From IMG/VR virus record IMGVR_UViG_3300042565_002595, positions 1 to 25,324 of that record: a stretch of 25,324 bases of DNA; one strand, given 5' to 3'. The position numbers were made by a program, and so were the translations under genes. Under the pieces are notes generated by a model, which was not told where the DNA came from, did not search any database, and worked only from the letters and a program-made list of their open reading frames with translations. Shown one piece after another: positions 1 to 7,348 of the stretch; the stretch's first letter is position 1; each line of letters starts with the position of its first letter. Origin of the DNA: a virus.

Positions 1-17
1 CGGAACCCCAAGCGCTA

Positions 18-153
18 ACCGGCCCCAGCCTCCGCGCCCCGGCCACCGGTGGCCCCAGCCCACCCGCCCCGGGCACCGGCCCCAGCCTCCGCGCCCCAGC
101 CCCTCGCGCCCCAGCCCACCCGCCCCGGGCACCGGCCCCAGCCTCCGCGCCCC
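18..153. repeat. GC-rich direct repeats at the left edge
   Basis: A motif beginning ACCGGCCCCAGCCTCCGCG recurs at about 18-40, 75-97 and 131-153. The last two copies lie inside a longer 45-bp direct repeat (53-97 and 109-153, period 56 bp). Several reading frames are open across it. One + strand frame is open from the window edge to a TGA at 171-173 and would encode a Pro/Ala/Arg-rich tail, so this may be the 3' end of a gene that starts outside the window. Because all frames of such DNA tend to be open, I do not call a gene. Confidence 0.8.
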
Positions 154-162
154 CAGCAAAAG

Positions 163-198
163 GTTCGGAATGATACGGCTTTTTGGTTCATTCTGAAC
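163..198. terminator. Hairpin after the left-edge repeat, possible terminator
   Basis: GTTCGGAATGA at 163-173 can pair with TCATTCTGAAC at 188-198 (10 of 11 positions), with a 14-nt loop that contains a run of T. It overlaps the stop codon of the open frame entering from the left. No clear U-run follows the 3' arm, so it may instead be an operator or a processing site. Confidence 0.4.
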
Positions 199-461
199 AA
201 GAAGCGTAGGGGTAGAAAATTTTCTGTTCGCTGATCCTTCAATCGTTCAGTCGTGGCTTGGAGTTTCGCGGGTCCTTCTACGCCGATTGGGTTTGAGGGT
301 TATTCGGACCACGGTTTCTCTGTTGATACTGGTCGCCCAGAAAAATGTGACAGCCTAGCAAACCCAGTCAAGGACTACAGTTTCCCCTTCCCCGTACGGA
401 GCCTGTCACATCAGGGTGTCACATTTGCGCTAATGTGACAAGTATGTGACAGGAGAGGGCA
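199..461. other. Non-coding region upstream of the late operon
   Basis: I see no convincing gene here. A short open + frame at 253-438 has no ribosome binding site and no recognisable protein. The final 116 bases hold the TGTGACA/TGTCACA cluster. No clear -35/-10 pair could be picked by eye, although a late promoter is expected in this interval. Confidence 0.6.
346..451. promoter_or_regulatory. Cluster of five TGTGACA/TGTCACA sites before terS
   Basis: TGTGACA occurs at 346-352, 434-440 and 445-451, and its reverse complement TGTCACA at 404-410 and 417-423. The sites at 417-423 and 434-440 belong to a 24-bp near-perfect palindrome (417-440) with GCGC at its centre and one mismatched pair. 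The last site abuts the AGGAGAGG ribosome binding site of the small terminase gene. In lambda-type phages the terminase small subunit binds repeated sites (cosB) next to its own gene, so a packaging site is a reasonable guess. A transcriptional operator is the alternative. Confidence 0.6.
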
Positions 462-1046
462 ATGGCCCTCATCGGACTGAGCGAAGCGCAACGAATTTTG
501 GGGCTGTCGAGTAGGGGCACGCTTCACCGAAAGGTGAAAAGCGGCGAGCTGTCGAGTGTGGATGGTCCTAGGGGCGCCAGGTTGGTGGAGAGCGATGGTC
601 TGGCGGATCGCTGGGCTGAGATCGTGCGAAAGAAGGGGAGCTCTGCCTCGACTTCATCTTCAGCAGCCAAGAGACGACAGAAGGCGCGACCACGGGTAGA
701 GGATAGCGATGATGGCTTAGATGATGATGATGGCGAACAGCTTGATTACAACAAAGAAAGAGCATTGCTAACAAGAGAGCAAAGAAAAAAAGTAATCAGG
801 GAAAGGGAGAGATTGGGGCTTGAAATTAAAAAAGAAACCGGAGAACTAGTGTACAAGGAAGACATGGAGAGAGCTTATAGCGCTGTGCTGCTGCAGCTTA
901 CTACAAGAGGTTTGGCTGCGGCAAAGCTGATAAAAACTGACATTCCAGAGCTTACAGATAAACAGATTAAAAAGATTGAGCAGCGACTAGCCGATGTATT
1001 TGATGGGACGGCCGAGCATAACTACGAGGAACTGGAGGAAGCATGA
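462..1046 (+). CDS. terS: Terminase small subunit (Nu1/DUF1441-like)
   Basis: This 194-residue protein is the likely DNA-recognition subunit of the packaging motor. Residues 2-50 look like a small winged-helix/MerR-type DNA-binding domain (GLSEAQRILGLSSRGTLHR followed by a GARLVE wing). Residues 58-93 are a low-complexity Ser/Lys then Asp-rich linker. Residues 95-190 are strongly helical and charged, fitting an oligomerisation region. The start is supported by AGGAGAGG four bases upstream. Its stop overlaps the next start in an ATGA (1043-1046), so it is translationally coupled to the large subunit. The first gene of the late operon and the order TerS-TerL-gpW-portal support the call. It could bind the TGTGACA cluster directly upstream. 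Confidence 0.85.
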   Translation: MALIGLSEAQRILGLSSRGTLHRKVKSGELSSVDGPRGARLVESDGLADRWAEIVRKKGSSASTSSSAAKRRQKARPRVEDSDDGLDDDDGEQLDYNKERALLTREQRKKVIRERERLGLEIKKETGELVYKEDMERAYSAVLLQLTTRGLAAAKLIKTDIPELTDKQIKKIEQRLADVFDGTAEHNYEELEEA

Positions 1047-2974
1047 TTAACAGGAATGTTCCAAGTTTGGCTAGAGACCTTGCCAAGAAGGTAAAGCCTA
1101 GGCCTAAGATGACGGGATTGGAATACGTGGAAGAATATGGTTATATCACAAGTAGCACCGATGGCCGGCAGAAATGGAGGACAAGACCTTATCAGCGGGA
1201 TTGGTTTTTAGCGATTACAGATTCAGAGGTTGAGTGCATGGTATGCGTGAAACCATCACGGGTTGGATGGTCTCAATATGTAAAGCTAGTAATTCAGTTC
1301 TTTTGTCATTGGCGACCGTCTAAGATTATGCTTATTCAGCCTACAGATTCTGAGGTTGACACTTATAGCAACGAAGATATAGATCCGATGTTTCATCCTA
1401 TTGATGGTGTGCCATGCCTTAAAGGGATGCTAAGTAATAAAAAAACAAAAACGGCATTGAAGAATACTTACGGCTTTAAGCAATTGCTAAATGGGGCCTT
1501 AATTCATCTTGCTAGCGCTGCCACGCCACGGTCCGGCCGACGGGTGGAGCGAAGCCCGATCCTATTCGAGGAGCCGGCCACCTACGACAGCCCCGAAGGT
1601 GACACTATCGGCAACCTGTTTCAGCGGGCCGGTAACATCTGGGATCCGTTTTTCACGATTGGCGGAACCCCGATTTATCCTAATGACTACATGGATCAAG
1701 CATTTAAGAAAGGCGATCAACAGTATCGATATTATCCGTGTCCGCATTGCCGGCATTATCAGCAGCTGAGGTGGGAGCGGTTTATAAAGGAAGGGCCAGA
1801 CGAAGGCCGTATCAGCTGTGAAAATTGTGAGCAGCCCATCGACTACAGCCACCTACGGGAAATGGATGAGGATGCTGGATGGGCCTGCCCGCTAGGCCTA
1901 GATCGCAGTAAGCAGGTGCTCAGAAATGGCGTGCCCATCTGGCGATCTCAGCAGGTGGGGCCAGGCATGAGCTACCACCGGGCGGCGATGTGGCCCGAGC
2001 TAGTGAGCCGCTATCGCGTGGCACTAGAGCAAATGAAAATGGGAAACACAGACCCTATGCAGACCTTCCACAACACCGACTTAGGAGTACCGTGGGAAGA
2101 TTCCATCACCAGCAAGCTTACGGGCGATGGCCTGGCGGAGCGCAGGAAGAACGAGGGCTTTGGCAATGGCTACCCCTGGAACGGCGAGGACTGGGACATC
2201 CCCACCGGTGTGCTGGTGCTGACTGCCGGGGTGGACGTGCAGGGCGGCGGTGGCACCGTGGGGGAGCGGCTGGTGTTCACGGTCTGGGGCTGGGGCCGCA
2301 GCGAAGAAGGATGGCATATTGCCCACTTTGAGATTGATGGCGACCCTCAACAGGCCGAAGTGTGGGAGCAGTTGGATCAAGTGAGCCAGACGGCGTGGAA
2401 ACGACAGGACGGCGGGACCATGAAAGTCAACATGGGCGGCATTGATCACGGCGGTCTGGCTAGCAAGCAGGTTGAAGACTTCTGTCGCACACGCGCTGAT
2501 CGGTGGGTAGCGATGAAAGGGTCAGGCACCAAGGATCTGCCGATCATTCAGAAGGGCAAGCCGCTGGAGGTGAACAGAAAAAACCAGACAGTTACCAAGG
2601 GATCGAAGCTCTACACGGTCGGGTATACCAACAGCGTCAACCAACTGAAGAAACAGCTCAGGGTGGAGCAGCCTGGTCCCAGCTATCTGCATTTTGGTAC
2701 TGCATCAACTGATGCGTTCTTGGGGGAGCTGTTCCCATGGAAGTGGGTACCCAAGACAAAAGAGCGCAAAGAGTACAGGTGGGACCTACCGGCCGGATCA
2801 CATGATGAGGGTGGGGATTGTACCAGGATGGCGTACGCAGCATTGCAGCTCGTAGCAAGGCGCTACAACCGAGCGACGATGTGGGATCAGCTGGCGGCGC
2901 AGTTGAAGCGGCCTGGTGTGGAGCATGGCGGCGGGGCTGGGTCGGTGCGGCGACGCAGCAGTTGGCTTAACTGA
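1043..2974 (+). CDS. terL: Terminase large subunit (lambda GpA family)
   Basis: This 643-residue protein is the packaging ATPase and nuclease, which translocates DNA into the prohead and cuts it. The ATPase part shows the GpA-type Walker A variant KPSRVGWS at residues 70-77 and a Walker B-like PILFEEP at about 172-178. A zinc-ribbon pair follows (CPHC at 233-236 and CENC at 259-262). The nuclease part has AGVDVQ with D398, GGIDHGG with D468, and the C-terminal HDEGGD (587-592), which occupy the usual acidic metal-site positions. The length matches lambda gpA (about 640 residues). The first 470 bases are AT-rich, while the sequence from about 1515 on is clearly richer in G and C, suggesting an old recombination inside the gene. 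Confidence 0.95.
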   Translation: MINRNVPSLARDLAKKVKPRPKMTGLEYVEEYGYITSSTDGRQKWRTRPYQRDWFLAITDSEVECMVCVKPSRVGWSQYVKLVIQFFCHWRPSKIMLIQPTDSEVDTYSNEDIDPMFHPIDGVPCLKGMLSNKKTKTALKNTYGFKQLLNGALIHLASAATPRSGRRVERSPILFEEPATYDSPEGDTIGNLFQRAGNIWDPFFTIGGTPIYPNDYMDQAFKKGDQQYRYYPCPHCRHYQQLRWERFIKEGPDEGRISCENCEQPIDYSHLREMDEDAGWACPLGLDRSKQVLRNGVPIWRSQQVGPGMSYHRAAMWPELVSRYRVALEQMKMGNTDPMQTFHNTDLGVPWEDSITSKLTGDGLAERRKNEGFGNGYPWNGEDWDIPTGVLVLTAGVDVQGGGGTVGERLVFTVWGWGRSEEGWHIAHFEIDGDPQQAEVWEQLDQVSQTAWKRQDGGTMKVNMGGIDHGGLASKQVEDFCRTRADRWVAMKGSGTKDLPIIQKGKPLEVNRKNQTVTKGSKLYTVGYTNSVNQLKKQLRVEQPGPSYLHFGTASTDAFLGELFPWKWVPKTKERKEYRWDLPAGSHDEGGDCTRMAYAALQLVARRYNRATMWDQLAAQLKRPGVEHGGGAGSVRRRSSWLN

Positions 2975-2987
2975 CTAATATGGTGGC

Positions 2988-3188
2988 ATGGCTCGATACA
3001 CTCTCCAACAACTTGCAGACCTACGCGCCGCAATGGCGGAAGGGGTCTTGAAGGTAAGCACCAATGGCCGTAGCGTTGAGTATCGTAGTTTAGCTGAGAT
3101 GCAACAGCTTGAGCAAAGCATGGCGGCGGAACTGGAAGCTACGATAATTCGGCCTCGCCGAATTTACCCAAGCTTTAAGAGGGCGTAA
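2988..3188 (+). CDS. gpW-like head-tail connector protein
   Basis: This 66-residue protein sits between terminase and portal, where lambda gpW lies. The sequence has the family layout: a first helix (YTLQQLADLRAAMAEGV), a beta hairpin (KVSTNGRSVEYRS), a second helix (LAEMQQLEQSMAAELEAT) and a basic tail ending in RRIYPSFKRA. In lambda, gpW joins the filled head after packaging and is needed for tail attachment. Its TAA overlaps the portal ATG by one base (TAATG). The size is almost identical to lambda gpW (68 residues). Confidence 0.9.
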   Translation: MARYTLQQLADLRAAMAEGVLKVSTNGRSVEYRSLAEMQQLEQSMAAELEATIIRPRRIYPSFKRA

Positions 3189-4681
3189 TGGGAAAAAAAT
3201 CTAAGCAATCCAAGCAGGTTGAAGTAGAGCTAAGGCAAGTTCAAGCCTTGCGGCGTGCGGTTGCGATTGAATATCTGCGAGCATTTGAAGCTGGTAAAAA
3301 ATCTAGGCGTACCGAAAACTGGTACACAAATAGTTTGGGTCCAAATGCAGACATGCGGCGTGTGTTGCATGTTATTGTAAAGCGCCATCAGGATTTAGTA
3401 GATTCTGACCCGTGGGCTTCTAAGGCAGTTTCTGTTGTTGTTAACAATTGGGTTGGTGATGGAATTATTGGCGCTCCGTTTAATGCTACGAAGCGATTTG
3501 GGGATGGTTGGCGTGATTGGTCTGAGTCTACAGATTGCGATTGGGATGGGCTGGGAAATTTTTACGCAAAGCAATCGTTAATCGCTCGTACGGTTGCTGT
3601 TCGCGGCAGTTGCTTGGTGCGGCGAAGGATTGATGAAAGCATGTTATCTCAAGGCATGGTGCCACTTAAGCTGCAAGTATTAGAGCCAGATTACTTAGAC
3701 TTAAGCAAAGATGACGGCGCAAAGATTCGGTTTGGGAAACAGTACTTGGAAGACGGGAGGTTGGACGGGTACTGGATCCGCCGCGCTCATCCGGGAGAGA
3801 GTGACTGGACTGCCAACAGCAGTATTAGTGATTTTGTACCAGCGTCAGAAATTTGCCATGTTTATGACGTGCGTCGACCTGGCCAGGCTACTGGTGTTCC
3901 GTTTGGTGTATCGGCATTGTTGAAACTGAGAGATGTTTCCGATACAGATGCGGCGCAACTACTGAAAGATAAATTGGCGGCTTGTTTTATGGCTTTTATA
4001 TGTGAGCCAGATGCGGAAGAATATATGCAACGACTAAACGCCAAGCCACCTGATCCTGACAATCCTTATCCAGAGATGCCGGCACTTCTTGATAAGATGG
4101 AGCCTGGCGCTATGGAGATTCTAAAACCAGGTCAAAATGTGACATTTGCTACACCGCCGGGCTCCGGTGACTTTGTGGCCAATCAAAAGTTTCATCTTCT
4201 GAGTATTGCTCAAGCGTATGAAATTACATACGAATCGCTAACCGGAGACTTAAGTAATGTCAACTTTTCCAGCGGTCGCATGGGCCGTATGGACATGCGG
4301 CAATCGGTAGCTCGTTGGCGCTGGGCAATTATGATACCTCAATTATTGAATCGCGTTTCTCAGTGGTATCGAGATGCTGCCGCAATTAGCGGAACTGGAC
4401 GGGTTACAGCTCGGTTTGAGTGGACTCCGCCCGTTGCGTGGCTGATTGATCCAGCACGCGAAATTCCGGCCTATGTGGATGCTGTGCGCGCTGGTTTTAT
4501 GAGCTTGTCAGAAATTCAACGGATGCTGGGTTATGTGCCAGAAATGGTTATCCGGGAACTTGGACAGGATCTAGATCGTGCTCGTGCAGCTGGTATCAAA
4601 CTGGACGTAGACCTAGCAATGGGGCCTGGTAGTGTGCGCCCTGTGCCAAATGACCAACCCCAGCAACAGCCGCTAAGATAG
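3188..4681 (+). CDS. Portal protein (lambda gpB family)
   Basis: This 497-residue protein should form the dodecameric ring at the head vertex through which DNA enters. The lambda-family signature is visible at residues 67-92: RHQDLVDSDPWASKAVSVVV followed by NNWVGDGI. Further on are an EPDYLDL segment, the IxRAHPGE region, and the crown-side region VYDVRRPGQATGVPFGVSALL, all typical of this family. AAGAGGG ahead of the start is a good ribosome binding site. Codons here favour A/T third bases much more than in the second half of terL or in the capsid gene. The lambda homologue is cleaved by the prohead protease; no cleavage site can be assigned here. Confidence 0.93.
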   Translation: MGKKSKQSKQVEVELRQVQALRRAVAIEYLRAFEAGKKSRRTENWYTNSLGPNADMRRVLHVIVKRHQDLVDSDPWASKAVSVVVNNWVGDGIIGAPFNATKRFGDGWRDWSESTDCDWDGLGNFYAKQSLIARTVAVRGSCLVRRRIDESMLSQGMVPLKLQVLEPDYLDLSKDDGAKIRFGKQYLEDGRLDGYWIRRAHPGESDWTANSSISDFVPASEICHVYDVRRPGQATGVPFGVSALLKLRDVSDTDAAQLLKDKLAACFMAFICEPDAEEYMQRLNAKPPDPDNPYPEMPALLDKMEPGAMEILKPGQNVTFATPPGSGDFVANQKFHLLSIAQAYEITYESLTGDLSNVNFSSGRMGRMDMRQSVARWRWAIMIPQLLNRVSQWYRDAAAISGTGRVTARFEWTPPVAWLIDPAREIPAYVDAVRAGFMSLSEIQRMLGYVPEMVIRELGQDLDRARAAGIKLDVDLAMGPGSVRPVPNDQPQQQPLR

Positions 4682-4686
4682 ACAGT

Positions 4687-6594
4687 ATGGAACAGCAAAC
4701 CATCCAACGCATGGCGCTTTTGGCGCCAAATACCTGGGACGAAGAAACCCGGTCTGCACAGATCGTGGTATCTACGGATCGGGATGTAGGTGATGGGTTT
4801 ATGTTGCTCCATGAACAGTCGGCTATCCGTTGGCCAGGGCGACCATTGCCGGCGGATTACGACCACAAGCGCAGCTCAGATAGTGTCTGGGGTGCCGTGA
4901 CTGATTTAAGTCTGGAACGTGCTGGCGACGGCACAGCTCAGCTTGTCGGTCGCGTTGTGGTTGACGGACCGGAGGATGCGATGGCGATTGCGCTGCCGCG
5001 TCTTCGCAATGGGTCTGCGCGTTTCTCTGTGGATGCGCGGCTCTATGACTGGCGCAACGGCGCAGACGGAGTGCTGGAGGCAACCGACTGGGAACCTCAA
5101 GTAGTTTCGCTGGTGGTTGCCGGCCAAGATACGCATGCCGTGATGCGCGGTAATCAACTCTCGGGAGACCCCCCAATGTCGTCTGACGAAACCAAGGCCG
5201 GGGGCGACCCGGGCACTACCACCATGGAGACGCCGCCTATTGCGCCTGTTCCTGTTGCGCCGCCAGTTTCTGGTGACGGTGAACAGCTGGAGCGAAACGC
5301 CAGGGATGAGCGTATCGAGCTAAGCGTGCGCCGTGCCGCCAGTGAGGCTGGCTTGCCTGAAGCCAAAGTTCAGGAAATTCTTGCTGCTACTCGTGGCCAG
5401 GGCGAAACCGCTGCCGTTACCGCCGTGGTTCGTGCCTACCGCCAATCTGTGGAAACGTCGGCGCCAACCTATGCCGGCCATCCTGCTCGTGTGGAAGTGA
5501 CTCGCGACAGCGGCGACACTTTGGTCCGTGCATTTCACGATGAGATCGAGCGGCGTGTCGGTCTGATCCAGGCCCCAACCGAAACCGGCAAGCAGGTGCT
5601 TGGCCATTCTCTGTTGGAGATGGTGCGATCTTATCTGCAGTCCCGCGGTGTGAACACCATTGGGATGAGCCGCAGCGAAGTGGTTCGTCGTGGTTTCCAT
5701 TCCACAAGTGATTTTCCCAATTTGTTTGCCAATGTTGCCAATAAGCGACTGCTGGCTAGCTATGCGGAAGAAGTTGCTACGTGGCGTCCGCTGGCCCGGC
5801 AACGAAACCTGCCGGACTTCAAGCAAGTCACTGACCTGCAAATTGCAGGCCAGGTTATTCCTGAATTGATCACTGAAGGTGGTGAGTACAAAGCCGGTAC
5901 CTTGACCGAGGGAAAGGCAACTTGGAGCATTGGCACCTACGGTAAGAAGATTACCGTTACTCGTCAAGCGATCATCAATGATGATCTTGATTCTTTGAGC
6001 CGTGTTCCTGAAATTTTGGGCCGCGGTTGCCGGATGTTGGAATCCAACATGGTGTGGGCGTTGCTAACCGACGGGGCTAACGGCGCTACTGTCAACCTTG
6101 ACGGACAAGCGTTGTTTGCGTCTGGTCATAACAACACCTTTACCGGTACCACCAGTGTGATCAGCATTGCTGGCATGGATGGTGCAAAGACGCGACTGCG
6201 GAAACAGACTGATCTTGCTGGCAACAGGATTAATCTTCGTTCGGCCTACATGCTTGCTCCGGTCGAGCTTGAGACCACAGCATTGCAATTCTTGTTCCCG
6301 ACCGGATATGCACCTTCCAACCTGACCGGCGCAAATGGCACTAATCCATTCGCCGGTGGCGTAGAGCTCATTGTTGAGCCGCGTCTTTCCGATGACAGCA
6401 CCGCTGCTTGGTACGTGACGGCTTCGCCGAATCAAGTGGAGATGATCACGTTCGGCTATCTGGCCGGCGAAGAAGGTCCCACAATCACCAATACCGAAGA
6501 GCGTGACCCCGATGGGGTTGAGCTGTTGGTTCGAATGGATTTCGGATGCACGTTGTCCGATTATCGCGGCTTTGTGCGCTGCGCCGGTTCCTGA
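4687..6594 (+). CDS. Prohead protease-scaffold-major capsid fusion protein
   Basis: One 635-residue frame carries three parts. Residues 1-155 resemble a serine prohead protease of the U35/S78 kind, with PADYDH ending at H60 and GSARFS with S110/S114 as candidate catalytic residues, followed by the strand WEPQVVSLVVAG. Residues 160-335 are Pro-rich then helical and charged, as in a scaffold or delta region. Residues about 340-635 match the Mu gpT-like HK97-fold capsid protein (FANVANKRLLASYAEEVATW, RQAIINDDL, YMLAPVELE, C-terminal LVRMDFGCTLSDYRGFVR). Protease-capsid fusions are known in other phages, so this is a variant rather than an error. An in-frame ATG at 5176 (codon 164) after GGGAG could give a separate scaffold-capsid product. 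Confidence 0.88.
   Translation: MEQQTIQRMALLAPNTWDEETRSAQIVVSTDRDVGDGFMLLHEQSAIRWPGRPLPADYDHKRSSDSVWGAVTDLSLERAGDGTAQLVGRVVVDGPEDAMAIALPRLRNGSARFSVDARLYDWRNGADGVLEATDWEPQVVSLVVAGQDTHAVMRGNQLSGDPPMSSDETKAGGDPGTTTMETPPIAPVPVAPPVSGDGEQLERNARDERIELSVRRAASEAGLPEAKVQEILAATRGQGETAAVTAVVRAYRQSVETSAPTYAGHPARVEVTRDSGDTLVRAFHDEIERRVGLIQAPTETGKQVLGHSLLEMVRSYLQSRGVNTIGMSRSEVVRRGFHSTSDFPNLFANVANKRLLASYAEEVATWRPLARQRNLPDFKQVTDLQIAGQVIPELITEGGEYKAGTLTEGKATWSIGTYGKKITVTRQAIINDDLDSLSRVPEILGRGCRMLESNMVWALLTDGANGATVNLDGQALFASGHNNTFTGTTSVISIAGMDGAKTRLRKQTDLAGNRINLRSAYMLAPVELETTALQFLFPTGYAPSNLTGANGTNPFAGGVELIVEPRLSDDSTAAWYVTASPNQVEMITFGYLAGEEGPTITNTEERDPDGVELLVRMDFGCTLSDYRGFVRCAGS
5163..5178 (+). promoter_or_regulatory. 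Possible internal translation start in the capsid gene
   Basis: GGGAG at 5163-5167 lies eight bases before an in-frame ATG at 5176, right where the protease-like domain ends and the linker begins. Starting here would give a protein of about 472 residues with scaffold and capsid parts but no protease. Nested starts of this kind are known for lambda C/Nu3. The protein evidence is missing, so this stays a proposal. Confidence 0.4.
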
Positions 6595-6624
6595 TTTATT
6601 CCCTTTTCCGTTGAGGATCAACCC

Positions 6625-6957
6625 ATGAAGAACTGGATTCAAGAAGGCGAAACGCTGGACTATACGGCACCATCTAATGTCGTTTCTGGTCAGCTCGTCC
6701 AAATTGGCAACTTGCATGGTGTAGTTGTCGCGGACATCGCCAGCGGCGCCGTTGGTGCTGTTAATTTGGAAGGCGTTTACACGTTTCCAAAGCTAACCAG
6801 CGCTTCTGCTGATGCTTGCACACTTGGTGGCCCTGTCTATTTTTCTTCTGGCTCTGTCAGTGGAAGCGATAGTAGCGGCACCCGCAAGCTGGTTGGCCAT
6901 TCCATTGAAGCAGCAGCTCAGGCGGTTACTTCTGTCAGGGTGAGGCTGCAAAACTGA
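6625..6957 (+). CDS. DUF2190-type capsid decoration/stabilisation protein
   Basis: This 110-residue protein directly follows the capsid gene. It has the characteristic DUF2190 pattern: N-terminal WIQEGETLDYTAPS, then VSGQLVQIGNLHGVVVADI, the GAVNLEGVYTFPK strand pair and a C-terminal VRVRL. Members of this family are small beta-rich proteins found next to phage capsid genes and thought to stabilise the shell, like lambda gpD. A GAGG ribosome binding site lies before the ATG. Its TGA shares one base with the next ATG at 6957. Confidence 0.85.
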   Translation: MKNWIQEGETLDYTAPSNVVSGQLVQIGNLHGVVVADIASGAVGAVNLEGVYTFPKLTSASADACTLGGPVYFSSGSVSGSDSSGTRKLVGHSIEAAAQAVTSVRVRLQN

Positions 6958-7346
6958 TGGGCTGGGCCAGTCTGGTTGCTTCTACTCGACAGACTGCCCA
7001 TCGCATACTGGGCGGCGTCAGCGTAACTGCTGGCGCCGTTTCCGGTTTTGGGATATTAAATCATTTGCCCGCATATGTGGGAGAGGATGAATCTAGGTCA
7101 GTTACCGAGTATGAGCTAACACATTTGCAGCGGGCTTTGTTTGGTGGCTTGTTATACGATGATTATATTACCGTTGCGGGTGAGTCGTACAAAGTTCGCC
7201 AGGAAGCGCGGCCATACGGCGACGGCAGCGATTGCTTTGTCCTACTGACTAAACTTGATGTAGTGACAGGGTTCGGTCGGATCATGCTTGAGGGCGGTGG
7301 ATTTCTGTTGCTTGAGGATGGCGGTTACTTTCTGCTGGAGGCCTGA
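6957..7346 (+). CDS. Putative head-tail joining protein
   Basis: This 129-residue protein follows the capsid stabiliser, where lambda-like phages encode FI/FII head completion proteins. The middle section (TEYELTHLQRALFGGLLYDDYITVAGESYKVR as a region, about residues 46-82) reads like the beta-rich core of FII-type attachment proteins, ending in a strand pair (DCFVLLTKLD). The C-terminus carries two short LEGGGFLLLE/LEDGGYFLLE repeats, a common tail on phage virion proteins. The function is inferred mainly from position and size. It shares one base with the preceding gene. Confidence 0.55.
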   Translation: MGWASLVASTRQTAHRILGGVSVTAGAVSGFGILNHLPAYVGEDESRSVTEYELTHLQRALFGGLLYDDYITVAGESYKVRQEARPYGDGSDCFVLLTKLDVVTGFGRIMLEGGGFLLLEDGGYFLLEA

Positions 7347-7348
7347 TC

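Noticed and set aside
253-438. Short + strand frame upstream of terS
   Set aside because: No ribosome binding site, no recognisable protein and it overlaps the palindromic site cluster.
1509-2449. Sizeable alternative frames inside the terminase gene
   Set aside because: They overlap a clear full-length terminase on both strands and have no start signals of their own.
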